Source: DASRJX01 sp035649235
GTDB taxonomy: Bacteria > Acidobacteriota > Polarisedimenticolia > Gp22-AA2
Assembly: GCA_035649235.1 (NCBI GenBank)
Contig: DASRJX010000232.1
Coordinates: 1 to 15,401, forward strand
Direction of reading: 5' to 3'
DNA: 15,401 nt
Part shown: one piece after another, positions 1-5,950 of the stretch
Position numbering within the stretch: position 1 is the first letter of the stretch
How the letters are laid out: every line of letters begins with the position of its first letter
Made by a program: the position numbers and the translations under genes
The notes under the pieces: model-generated
Told to the model about the DNA's origin: nothing
Database searches by the model: none
What the model saw: the letters and a program-made list of their open reading frames with translations, nothing else

Positions 1-72
1 CGGTCCGAGTCGCGTCAGGCGACATGCAGTGGGTACCCGCGCCAGATCGACATCATTCCTAAATGGGCATAA
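1..72 (-). other. Start of second integron cassette (partial)
   Basis: On the minus strand the DNA following the attC crossover point is the first 72 bases of the next cassette; the rest lies beyond the window edge. It opens with the same leader as cassette 1 (core TTATGC, a CATTT motif, then GAATG). The first ATG pair (56-51) gives only 13 codons before a TGA at 17-15. Another ATG at 25-23 stays open to the window edge but has no clear ribosome binding site, so no gene can be called. Confidence 0.6.
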
Positions 73-162
73 CGCTCCGCATCAGGCGCGGCGGGCGAAC
101 GCCCGACGCGGCTGTTCAGTACCATCGTCCCGCCCGCCGGCGCCTGAATGCGGTGGTTATGC
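67..162 (-). repeat. attC recombination site of cassette 1
   Basis: Reading the minus strand, the site starts with R'' GCATAAC (162-156) and ends with R' GTTATGC (73-67), exact reverse complements. Inside them are L'' (153-141) and L' (88-77), which pair along CGCCTGA/ATGCGG except for one extra base in L''. That is the extrahelical base typical of a folded attC bottom strand. Short unequal spacers (CA versus AGC) separate the R and L boxes, as in the unpaired central spacer. Further pairing of a GCGGGCG-type stretch (about 88-97) with CGCCCGCC (132-139) extends the stem, and 92-105 can form its own small hairpin in the terminal part. Length is 96 bases. Crossover is expected between 73 and 72 (G/TT). 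The site directly follows the cassette ORF, as required. Confidence 0.88.
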
Positions 163-665
163 GCGTTGACGGATTAGAGTTGTTCACCGAGACCTCGCCG
201 TGATGCTCAGGCCAGGCACAAGTTGCTGAATCTCAAGCATGGCTTCGGGCCCGACTTCGAACCAAGCGTCTCGTTCGTGGCTAATCGATGCTAGCCACGG
301 CCGACCGTCGTGCCTGTAGAAGGCCACGTCCTCGGGATAATCGGGCGACAACCATCGGTAAAGGCCTGTTGGCCGTTGGAGTACAGGCAGCGAGTCCGGT
401 GTGAGCCTGTAGTGGCGGACCGTCGCCTTCGTAGTTGTCAGGATCGTGCCGGGCCAACGATCGGTGCGTTCTTCGCGAACCAACATAGCTGCCAGGTCAG
501 CAGCAACTGCATCAGCAGAGGCGCCGAACTCCAACTGGTCACGCCAGACCAAGGAAAATGTTGGGCATGCCTCCGCCGCAACGGCGAGCAACCGTGTATA
601 CGTCTTGTCCACAGGCTCTGCTGTGATGTCGAAGCTAGGACCCATACATTCTCAAATGCGCATAA
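73..665 (-). mobile_element. Integron gene cassette 1
   Basis: This 593-bp unit is bounded by two GTTATGC core sites on the minus strand (666-660 and 73-67), each cut in principle after its G. It holds one ORF filling most of its length and ends in an attC site, which is the definition of a mobile integron cassette. Two sampled 60-base lines inside it (481-600) are about 58% GC, against about 77% for a sampled line of xerC, consistent with foreign origin. It is the first cassette after the integrase, hence by the usual rule the most recently inserted. Confidence 0.85.
184..645 (-). CDS. Cassette-encoded protein of unknown function
   Basis: The protein has 153 residues and fills cassette 1. 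I do not recognise a named family. It has no signal peptide or membrane segment, so it is probably cytosolic. The N-terminal half is acidic and rich in Ala, Leu and Asp. The most distinctive part is the C-terminal half (about 90-135): LYRWL, a PEDVAFYR segment, a short DGRPWL turn, then SHERDAWF. This looks like an alpha/beta domain and resembles conserved hypothetical proteins rather than a resistance enzyme. Start: ATG at 645, 17 bases after the expected recombination point, with a GAGA stretch 6 bases upstream; an out-of-phase ATG at 649 yields only four codons. The TGA stop lies 21 bases before the attC, the usual layout. Expression probably depends on read-through from intI or the attI region, as no promoter is visible in the cassette. 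Confidence 0.8.
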   Translation of the reverse strand: MGPSFDITAEPVDKTYTRLLAVAAEACPTFSLVWRDQLEFGASADAVAADLAAMLVREERTDRWPGTILTTTKATVRHYRLTPDSLPVLQRPTGLYRWLSPDYPEDVAFYRHDGRPWLASISHERDAWFEVGPEAMLEIQQLVPGLSITARSR

Positions 666-763
666 CGCCAAATGGACAGATCTGCGTTTGAACGCTGCGG
701 GCGCAGGTCTGTGTTTGCCGGGGATCTGGAAATGGGGAATCGACGCATCGTGTTTGGAATCAT
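635..763 (-). CDS. Possible attI-spanning leader peptide (42 aa)
   Basis: A small open frame starts at an ATG (763-761), preceded by AAGGG about 8 bases upstream. It crosses the core recombination site and stops with TAG at 637-635, eleven bases into the cassette gene, which starts at 645. The sequence begins MIPNTMRRFPISRSP and looks like no known protein. The layout recalls ORF-11 of the class 1 attI1 site, a short frame reported to raise translation of the first cassette gene. The stop-start overlap would allow ribosomes finishing this frame to reinitiate on the cassette gene. Coding status is unproven; chance openness over 42 codons is possible. Confidence 0.35.
   Translation of the reverse strand: MIPNTMRRFPISRSPANTDLRPQRSNADLSIWRYAHLRMYGS
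660..720 (-). other. Putative attI site
   Basis: The minus-strand core GTTATGC (666-660) is the junction of cassette 1 with non-cassette DNA on the integrase side, so it should be the attI crossover point (between 666 and 665). On the integrase side lies an imperfect inverted repeat CAGATCTGCG (677-686) / CGCAGGTCTG (702-711), enclosing the palindrome GCGTTTGAACGC (684-695). These may serve as accessory integrase sites or a local fold. The position 3' of intI is expected for an integron whose integrase is oriented like its cassettes. Outer limits are approximate. A remnant of a degenerate attC is an alternative, but no matching R'' box is present. Confidence 0.6.
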
Positions 764-842
764 GGCTTTGGCCCTTGCCGGCGAGAGCGGGCGGATCCGA
801 GATAGGCTGACGGGGCAGGTCGGCCTAAGTGGGATTGACGGA

Positions 843-1928
843 TCATAGGCGATCGAGAGGGCTGAGGACGCCTCTGCCTCCGCGGTTCAGGACGTGGGTG
901 TAGATCATGGTCGTGCCGACGTCGCGGTGGCCCAGCAGCTCCTGGACGGTGCGGATGTCGTAGCCGTCCTCCAGGAGATGGGTCGCGAAGGAGTGACGGA
1001 AGGTGTGGCAGGTGGCCGGCTTGGTGACCTTGGCCTTGCGGACGGCCTCGCGGACGGCGCGCTGCACGACCGATTCGTGCAGATGGTGGCGCCGGCGCTG
1101 CCCGGTCTCGAGCGAGACGTAGGTGCGGGTGGCCGGGAAGACCCACTGCCAGGGCCACTCCTGGCCCGCGTTCGGGTACTTGCGGTCGAGGGCGTTCGGC
1201 AGCTCGACCCAGCCGGCGCCGCGGGAGCAGTCCTCCTCGTGCTGGAGGCGAACGCCTTCGAGCTGCTTGCGGAGCGGATCGCGGAGCGTGGCGGGGAGCA
1301 TCGTGACGCGGTCCTTCTGCCCTTTCCCGTCGCGCACGAGGACCTGGTTCGCCCCGAGGTCGACGTCCTTGACGCGCAGGCGCAGGCCTTCGAGGAGCCG
1401 CAGGCCGGCCCCGTAGAGGAGGGTCGACACCAGGAGATTCGTGCCGCCCAGCTCCCGCAGCACGGCGCGGACCTCGGCGCGGGTCAGGACGACGGGTAGG
1501 CGCTGCGGCGCCTTGGCGCGGGTGACGTTCTGCAGCCAGCCGAGGTCGCGCTTCAGGACCTCCCGATAGAGAAAGAGGATCGCGCTCAGGGCCTGCGTCT
1601 GGGTGACGGCGCTCACCTTCCTGTCCACCGCCAGCGACGAGAGGAAGCGCGTGATCTCCTCCTCCGCCATCTCCGCGGGGTGTCGCTTGCCGTGGAAGAG
1701 GATGTAGCGGCGGATCCAGCCGACGTACGCCTCTTCGGTGCGCCGGCTGTAGTGCCGGGTCCGCAGCGTCTGGCGGACGCGCTCGAGGAGCCTCGGCTTG
1801 GGGCCGTCGCCGGGCAAGGGCTCCGACACGGCGCGCGCCGCATCTGTCACTGCTTGGGTGGCATCCACTGATGGCCATAGCGGGTCATCCGGGGAGGGCG
1901 TTGTCGGACGAAGTGATTCGTCGCTCAC
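843..1928 (-). CDS. intI: Integron integrase (tyrosine recombinase)
   Basis: This is the site-specific recombinase that inserts and excises cassettes at attI and folded attC sites. It has 361 residues from the GTG at 1928 (AGAAAGG about 7 bases upstream). A SAM-like DNA-binding N-terminal domain (about 45-135) precedes the catalytic domain, with R177, K202, H308, R311, H334 and nucleophile Y343. The R-to-K (25), H-to-R (3) and H-to-Y (9) spacings equal those of class 1 IntI1. The IntI-specific patch absent from XerC/XerD is present at about 240-263, with ALDRKYPNAG and WPWQWVF, and the C-terminus keeps the GGxGVxSPLD motif. Odd points: about 44 residues precede the conserved N-terminal helix, against roughly 16 in IntI1, and the usual RISE after the first catalytic Arg reads RLLE. 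Its stop is followed by attI and cassettes on the same strand. High certainty for family; start less sure. Confidence 0.96.
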   Translation of the reverse strand: MSDESLRPTTPSPDDPLWPSVDATQAVTDAARAVSEPLPGDGPKPRLLERVRQTLRTRHYSRRTEEAYVGWIRRYILFHGKRHPAEMAEEEITRFLSSLAVDRKVSAVTQTQALSAILFLYREVLKRDLGWLQNVTRAKAPQRLPVVLTRAEVRAVLRELGGTNLLVSTLLYGAGLRLLEGLRLRVKDVDLGANQVLVRDGKGQKDRVTMLPATLRDPLRKQLEGVRLQHEEDCSRGAGWVELPNALDRKYPNAGQEWPWQWVFPATRTYVSLETGQRRRHHLHESVVQRAVREAVRKAKVTKPATCHTFRHSFATHLLEDGYDIRTVQELLGHRDVGTTMIYTHVLNRGGRGVLSPLDRL

Positions 1929-1982
1929 GGTCGGGCCTTTCTGGGGGCGACTCCAGCTCGGGCAGCGTTCGCGCGTGGCTCG

Positions 1983-2012
1983 ACTATAGACCTGATGGCC
2001 GAAAAGGGGCAA
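1983..2012 (-). promoter_or_regulatory. Predicted sigma70-type promoter of intI
   Basis: On the minus strand a -35 box TTGCCC (2012-2007) and a -10 box TATAGT (1988-1983) are separated by 18 bases, placing transcription start near 1976, about 48 bases before the intI GTG. No LexA-like CTGT-N8-ACAG operator was found around it, so SOS control like that of several other integron integrases is not visible here. Confidence 0.5.
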
Positions 2013-2126
2013 GGCGACTGGCGTGCGGGTGCAGTCCAAGGGCAGCACCGGTGTCCCGCGGAATCGGGGTCCGCGTCGGACCTGTCGAATTGCTCCACCG
2101 ATTGAGCGTGCCTGCTCTCGGCGGAC

Positions 2127-2135
2127 TGCTAGAAT
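2127..2135 (+). promoter_or_regulatory. Possible extended -10 promoter of xerC
   Basis: TGC followed by TAGAAT resembles an extended -10 element (TGnTATAAT). The best -35-like TTGAGC (2103-2108) is 21 bases away, too far for a classical promoter. Transcription would start near 2142, ahead of xerC. The rest of the 1929-2216 divergent spacer holds only this and the intI promoter. Confidence 0.3.
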
Positions 2136-2216
2136 GACCGGGGCGACCGGGGAGCGCGGGCGGCTGAGGGACAGAGCGAACGGCGAGGGATGGAGCGAGC
2201 GGCGAGAGGGCGAAGC

Positions 2217-3212
2217 GTGGATCGAATCGAAGAGTTCCTCAAACACCTGGAGCTGGGGGTGCACGCGTCGCCGATGACGGTGCGCTGCTACCGGACCGAC
2301 CTGCGCGAGTTCGAGGGCTTCCTGAAGGCGGGGCTGCGGACGTACCGGCGGGGTGGGGCGTGGTCGGCGGGGCCCGCGAAGGCGCCGTCGCTGACGGGGG
2401 TCGACCATCTCATGGTGCGCGCCTACCTCGCCTTCCTGAGCGAGCGCGGGGTGAGCCGGGCGACGGTGGCGCGCAAGCTGGCGGCGCTGCGCTCCTTCTA
2501 CCGCGAGCTGGCGCGGCAGGGGCTGGTGACCGGGAGCCCGGCGGCTCTCGTGGCGACGCCGAAGCAGGAGAAGCGCCTGCCCCACCCGATGACCGAGGAG
2601 GAGGTGCGGGCGCTCCTGGAATCGGCCTTCGGCAACGGACCGCGGGACCTGCGGGACCTGGCTATCTTGGAGCTGCTGTACGCGACCGGCTGCCGCGTCA
2701 GCGAGGTCGTCGGGGCCGATCTGGGGGACCTCGAGGTGAGCGCCGGCGGCGGGACGAGCGGTGGCCGTGCCGGGCGGGGCGCGGGGCGCGACGGCATCAT
2801 GCGGGTGCTCGGGAAGGGGAAGAAGGAGCGGCTGGTGCCGGTCGGGACCAAGGCGGTGGAGGCGTTGGGGAAGTACCTCAGGGTGAGGGGGGAGGCGGCG
2901 GCGGGACGGCCGGTCCGGGCGGCGGACCGGGACGCGCTGTTCCTCAACGCGCGCGGCGGGCGGCTCACCGACAGGAGCGTGAGACGGATCCTCGACACCC
3001 GGATCCGGCAGGCGGCGCTCACGGGACACGTTTCGCCCCACGCTCTGCGGCACTCGTTCGCCACGCACCTGCTCGACGCGGGCGCCGACCTGCGATCGAT
3101 CCAGGAGCTCCTGGGGCATGCCTCGCTCTCGACGACGCAACGCTATACCAAGGTCTCGACGCGGCGGCTGATGGAGGTCTACGCGCGGGCGCATCCGAGG
3201 TCGGAGGGCTGA
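2217..3212 (+). CDS. xerC: Tyrosine recombinase XerC
   Basis: Chromosome dimer resolution recombinase that acts with XerD at dif in other bacteria. Domains: N-terminal core-binding domain to about 105, then the catalytic domain with R160, K200, H275, R278, H301 and Tyr310, including HALRHSFATHLLDAGADLRS and LLGHASLSTTQRYT. The IntI-specific patch is absent, separating it from the neighbouring integrase. The GTG at 2217 is preferred because GAGAGG lies 7 bases upstream and it begins directly with the DRIEEFL helix; an ATG at 2190 would add nine residues but has its GAGGG too close. The protein (331 residues) is longer than the usual roughly 300, owing to a linker insertion near 42-58 and a Gly/Arg-rich insertion near 175-193 in the beta-hairpin before the catalytic Lys. 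Its stop overlaps the next start by one base. XerD is an alternative label. Confidence 0.9.
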   Translation: MDRIEEFLKHLELGVHASPMTVRCYRTDLREFEGFLKAGLRTYRRGGAWSAGPAKAPSLTGVDHLMVRAYLAFLSERGVSRATVARKLAALRSFYRELARQGLVTGSPAALVATPKQEKRLPHPMTEEEVRALLESAFGNGPRDLRDLAILELLYATGCRVSEVVGADLGDLEVSAGGGTSGGRAGRGAGRDGIMRVLGKGKKERLVPVGTKAVEALGKYLRVRGEAAAGRPVRAADRDALFLNARGGRLTDRSVRRILDTRIRQAALTGHVSPHALRHSFATHLLDAGADLRSIQELLGHASLSTTQRYTKVSTRRLMEVYARAHPRSEG

Positions 3213-4228
3213 TGAAGCGGCGCAGGGGCGGCGGACCGGCGGCGGACAGGGCGGGCGGACGGACGCGGCGGGGAGCGCCGGACTTGACGGGCGGGGCCCG
3301 GGTGGTCTCCCTGACGGCCGCGCGGCGGCGCGCAGCGGCCCGGCGACGCAGAGGGAGTTCTGCGGCAGGCTCGGTTACAGCGCCGGGGGCGGGCTCGAGG
3401 GCGCGCGGGTCCGGCGGCCGCGTCGCGGAGTCCGGGACGATCGACTTCCACCTGGCGACCTGCGTCGCCGCCGCGCGGGCCGGCGGGCGTGTCCTGCTCG
3501 ATCACTGGGCGCGGCGCGCGACGTTCTCGGTGCGCGAGAAGGGGCGCCACGACTTCGTCACCATCGCCGACCACCAGGCGGAGGCGACGATCGTGCGGCT
3601 GGTGCGCTCCCGCTTCCCCGATCATTCGATCGTCGCCGAGGAGTCGGCGCCCAGCGAAGGATCGCTCGGCTTCCGCTGGTACATCGACCCGCTCGACGGC
3701 ACGACCAACTACATCCACGGCTATCCGCTGTTCGGCGTCTCCATAGGCCTGGCCGACGCGCAGGGGATGCGGGCGGCGGTCGTCTTCGACCCGGTGCGCG
3801 ACGAGATGTTCACGGCGGCCCGGGGCCAGGGCGCCTTCCTGAACGGCAAGCCAATCCGGGTGGCGCGGCCGGGCCGGCTGGCCCAGTCGCTGCTCGTGAC
3901 CGGCATTCCGTTCCGCTCGGTCGACAGGATCGAGCAGTACCTGGCGTCCTTCCGCGCCTTCATGCTGGGGTCATCCGGGATAAGGCGCGACGGCTCGGCG
4001 GCCCTCGACCTGGCGTACGTCGCCTGCGGGCGGTACGACGGCTTCTGGGAGATGGGGCTGTCGTCGTGGGACGTGGCGGCGGGGAGCCTGCTCGTCGCCG
4101 AGGCGGGCGGCGTGGTCACGGACTTCCAGGGCCGCGCCGGCTACATCGAGAGCGGAGACATCCTCGCCGCCTCGCCGGACATCCACCCGGCGATGCTCAA
4201 GGTGGTGCGAGAGGCCTACGGCCGCTGA
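3212..4228 (+). CDS. suhB: Inositol monophosphatase family protein (SuhB-like)
   Basis: Mg-dependent sugar phosphatase family, usually hydrolysing inositol-1-phosphate or related phosphates in the cytosol. The core spans about 76-338: metal ligands in VAEES (140-145), the IDPLDGTTNYIHG signature (158-170; D159, D162) and the second signature WDVAAGSLLVAEAGG (286-300; D287). It is an ordinary complete fold. The first 75 residues are unusual: Arg/Gly/Ala-rich, low complexity, with a run of Arg near 38-47, unlike family members that start near residue 76. The ATG at 3212 overlaps the xerC stop (TGATG) and has GGAGGG 3 bases upstream, so it is the best start; GTG codons near 3302 could give a shorter form. 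Exact substrate (inositol-1-P, histidinol-P, fructose-1,6-bisP) cannot be read from sequence, so the symbol is by family. Confidence 0.88.
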   Translation: MKRRRGGGPAADRAGGRTRRGAPDLTGGARVVSLTAARRRAAARRRRGSSAAGSVTAPGAGSRARGSGGRVAESGTIDFHLATCVAAARAGGRVLLDHWARRATFSVREKGRHDFVTIADHQAEATIVRLVRSRFPDHSIVAEESAPSEGSLGFRWYIDPLDGTTNYIHGYPLFGVSIGLADAQGMRAAVVFDPVRDEMFTAARGQGAFLNGKPIRVARPGRLAQSLLVTGIPFRSVDRIEQYLASFRAFMLGSSGIRRDGSAALDLAYVACGRYDGFWEMGLSSWDVAAGSLLVAEAGGVVTDFQGRAGYIESGDILAASPDIHPAMLKVVREAYGR

Positions 4229-5277
4229 GGGTGCGCGGCCCGGGCGCGGGGGGCGAGGCGCGTGGCGAGGAGGATCGCCTCGGCAAGGCTCGAGGGGTCG
4301 GCTATCCCCTTGCCGGCGATGTCATAGGCGGTGCCGTGATCGACGGAAGTCCTCAAGAGGGGCAGCCCCAGGGTCATGTTGACGGCGCCGCCGAAGGCGC
4401 GGGACTTGACGGCGATCGTTCCCTGGTCGTGATGCAGGGCCAGGACCAGGTCGAATTCGCCGCGGGCGGCGCGAGCGAACAGGGTGTCGGCCGGGAGCGG
4501 ACCGCGCACGTCGCAGCCTGAGGCCCTGGCCGCCTCGGCGGCCGGCGCCAGGATCTCCTGCTCTTCCTTCCCGAACATCCCCTCCTCACCGGCGTGCGGG
4601 TTGAGGGCGCAGAGCCCGATGCGCGGCTCGGCGCCGAACCAGCGCCGGTGCTCGGCGCGCAGCAGAGCGAGGCGGGCGGCGACGCGCTCCCGCGACAGCA
4701 GGGCGATGGCGTCGCGCAGCGACTCGTGGACGGAGAGGAGCGCCACCTTGAGATCGGGCGCGACGAAGAGCATCGCGACCTCCTCCAGCTCGGCGCCGCA
4801 CAAGTCGGCCAGCAACTCGGTGTGCCCCGGGTACGGAACACCCGCCAGGCGGAGGGCGGTCTTGCTGATGGGGGCCGTGACGATGGCGGCGGCGGACCCG
4901 AAGCGCACCAGGCCGACGGCCTGCTTGATGTACTTGACGGCGGCGCGCCCGCCGGCGGCCGAGGGGCCGGGGATTTCCGGGAGGGGCTCGAGGTCGGCCA
5001 TGTCGTGGAAGGCGGGGCCGTCCGCCCAGCCTTCCACCTCCCCCTCCGCCCCCTGCTTCGAGCCGATCTCGGCGAAGGCCGGTCGGGAGACCTCCGGCCA
5101 GCCGGACGGATCGGGCAGGCCCGGGATGGTGCGCGCGGTCTCGAGGAGGTGCGCCTGGTCACCCACGAGGAGCGGCCGGCACGACTGAAGGACGCGTGGG
5201 AGGGCGGCGGCCTTGAGGCAGATCTCGGGACCGATTCCGGAGGGATCGCCGGTCGTGAGGGCGATGACGGGCTTCAT
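4216..5277 (-). CDS. pdxA: 4-hydroxythreonine-4-phosphate dehydrogenase
   Basis: Oxidises 4-phospho-hydroxy-L-threonine with NAD(P) in the DXP-dependent pyridoxal 5'-phosphate pathway, giving the intermediate used by PdxJ. The 353-residue protein is close to the family length. Visible landmarks: GDPSGIGPEI at the N-terminus (10-19), TAPISK (134-139), substrate-binding GHTE (151-154), metal-binding histidines H184 (SVHESLRD), H228 (LNPHAGE) and H283 (HHDQG), and the C-terminal RTSVDHGTAYDIAGKG segment (309-324). Their spacing matches E. coli H166/H211/H266. It starts 26 bases after the hfq stop, so it is probably cotranscribed with hfq; the ribosome binding site is weak. The 3' end overlaps the convergent suhB-like gene by 13 bases, with no terminator between them. 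Confidence 0.96.
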   Translation of the reverse strand: MKPVIALTTGDPSGIGPEICLKAAALPRVLQSCRPLLVGDQAHLLETARTIPGLPDPSGWPEVSRPAFAEIGSKQGAEGEVEGWADGPAFHDMADLEPLPEIPGPSAAGGRAAVKYIKQAVGLVRFGSAAAIVTAPISKTALRLAGVPYPGHTELLADLCGAELEEVAMLFVAPDLKVALLSVHESLRDAIALLSRERVAARLALLRAEHRRWFGAEPRIGLCALNPHAGEEGMFGKEEQEILAPAAEAARASGCDVRGPLPADTLFARAARGEFDLVLALHHDQGTIAVKSRAFGGAVNMTLGLPLLRTSVDHGTAYDIAGKGIADPSSLAEAILLATRLAPRARAAHPQRP

Positions 5278-5303
5278 CGCGGACCGGCCCTAAGACGGGG
5301 AGA

Positions 5304-5699
5304 TCAGGCGCTGCCGGCGGGCTGCCGGGAGTCCTTGAGCTCCTCCTCTTTGTACATGTACTTGATGCAGTCCTTCATGACCATGAGGTTGGGAGCACCG
5401 GTCCGGTTCACCTTGATGCAGGTCCTGTCGTACCACTCGATGACGCCCCGCAACTCCTCGCCGTCCTTGAGCACCACCACCATCGGCGTCCGGCTGTTCA
5501 TCTGCTTGAGGTAGTAGAACGCCTCGGCGTTGGTCTGCTCGGGGGGCACCTGCTTGCGGCGCGGGGGCCGCGGGCCGAGGCGATCTTTGAGCTCGGAGAG
5601 GTTCGGACGGATGAGCTTCCGGTGCATCTGATCCTCCGGCTTGCGCTCGCCCATTCCCCCCGGAGGCGGAGCCTGGTTGCCTGGTTCGTAACGGCGCAT
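5304..5699 (-). CDS. hfq: Hfq-like RNA chaperone, long divergent form
   Basis: Sm-fold RNA chaperone predicted to form a hexamer pairing small RNAs with mRNAs. From the ATG at 5699 (GAGGGA about 6 bases upstream) the product has 131 residues. The Sm core is about 57-118: an N-terminal helix with NAEAFYYLKQMN, the Sm1 strands TPMVVVLKDGEELRGVIEWYD and the Sm2-like end LMVMKDCIKYMYK. In proteobacterial Hfq the last part reads YKHAIS; here the equivalent is MKDCIKYMYK, so the K/H-containing RNA-rim motif is altered. The first 56 residues form a Pro/Arg-rich, probably disordered extension (MHRKLIRPNLSELKDRLG, PPRRKQVPPEQ), absent from the 70-100-residue Hfq of proteobacteria. I recall this layout from Acidobacteriota Hfq. 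The open frame extends upstream to 5831, but that start lacks a good ribosome binding site. It is the first gene of a unit with pdxA. Confidence 0.85.
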   Translation of the reverse strand: MRRYEPGNQAPPPGGMGERKPEDQMHRKLIRPNLSELKDRLGPRPPRRKQVPPEQTNAEAFYYLKQMNSRTPMVVVLKDGEELRGVIEWYDRTCIKVNRTGAPNLMVMKDCIKYMYKEEELKDSRQPAGSA

Positions 5700-5873
5700 G
5701 TCGTTCCCTCGTGACGCTCCTGGCGCGCCGAGCGCCGGTGCGCTTCGACCCCTGTCGGCCGATCGGTTCATGTTGCCCTTCGCGGTAAGGACTGAGATTA
5801 GCCTGCGGTCGATCCTGATCCCTGCTGCCAAAGGACGGTGGTTCAGACTTCCGAGGTCACCTCTATGCGCGAC

Positions 5874-5902
5874 AGGATAGCATAAGTCGCGCGTCGGACC
5901 AA
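5874..5902 (-). promoter_or_regulatory. Predicted promoter of hfq-pdxA
   Basis: On the minus strand a -35-like TTGGTC (5902-5897) and a -10-like TATCCT (5879-5874) are 17 bases apart. The predicted start near 5867 leaves an mRNA leader of about 170 bases before the hfq ATG, long enough for post-transcriptional control such as Hfq autoregulation, although I see no recognised riboswitch in it. Confidence 0.5.
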
Positions 5903-5950
5903 TCGACCGCCCGCCCGGGGCTGCACAATCACCGCAGAAGCGACGGCGTT

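Noticed and set aside
67..162. Intrinsic terminator instead of attC
   Set aside because: The hairpin is not followed by a T-run, and the exact R boxes, extrahelical base and position after a cassette ORF fit attC much better.
310..810. Plus-strand open frame across cassette 1 and attI
   Set aside because: Runs across the recombination site and opposite to the attC-defined cassette direction, with no recognisable protein features.
760..1878. 372-codon minus-strand frame overlapping intI
   Set aside because: Pro/Arg-rich out-of-frame shadow of the integrase with no domain.
1929..2060. LexA-type SOS operator near the intI promoter
   Set aside because: No CTGT-N8-ACAG or close variant was found around the predicted -35/-10 region.
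1929..3194. Upstream part of the open frame that contains intI
   Set aside because: It is antisense to xerC and does not resemble a recombinase; homology to IntI begins only after the GTG at 1928.
2360..3211. Upstream part of the open frame that contains the SuhB-like protein
   Set aside because: The first 284 codons overlap xerC in another frame and are Gly/Arg-rich nonsense; the real protein starts at 3212.
4220..4240. GGCCGC / GCGGCC hairpin at the suhB-like/pdxA convergence
   Set aside because: Only six base pairs, lying largely within coding sequence and not followed by a T-run on either strand, so it is not a convincing terminator.
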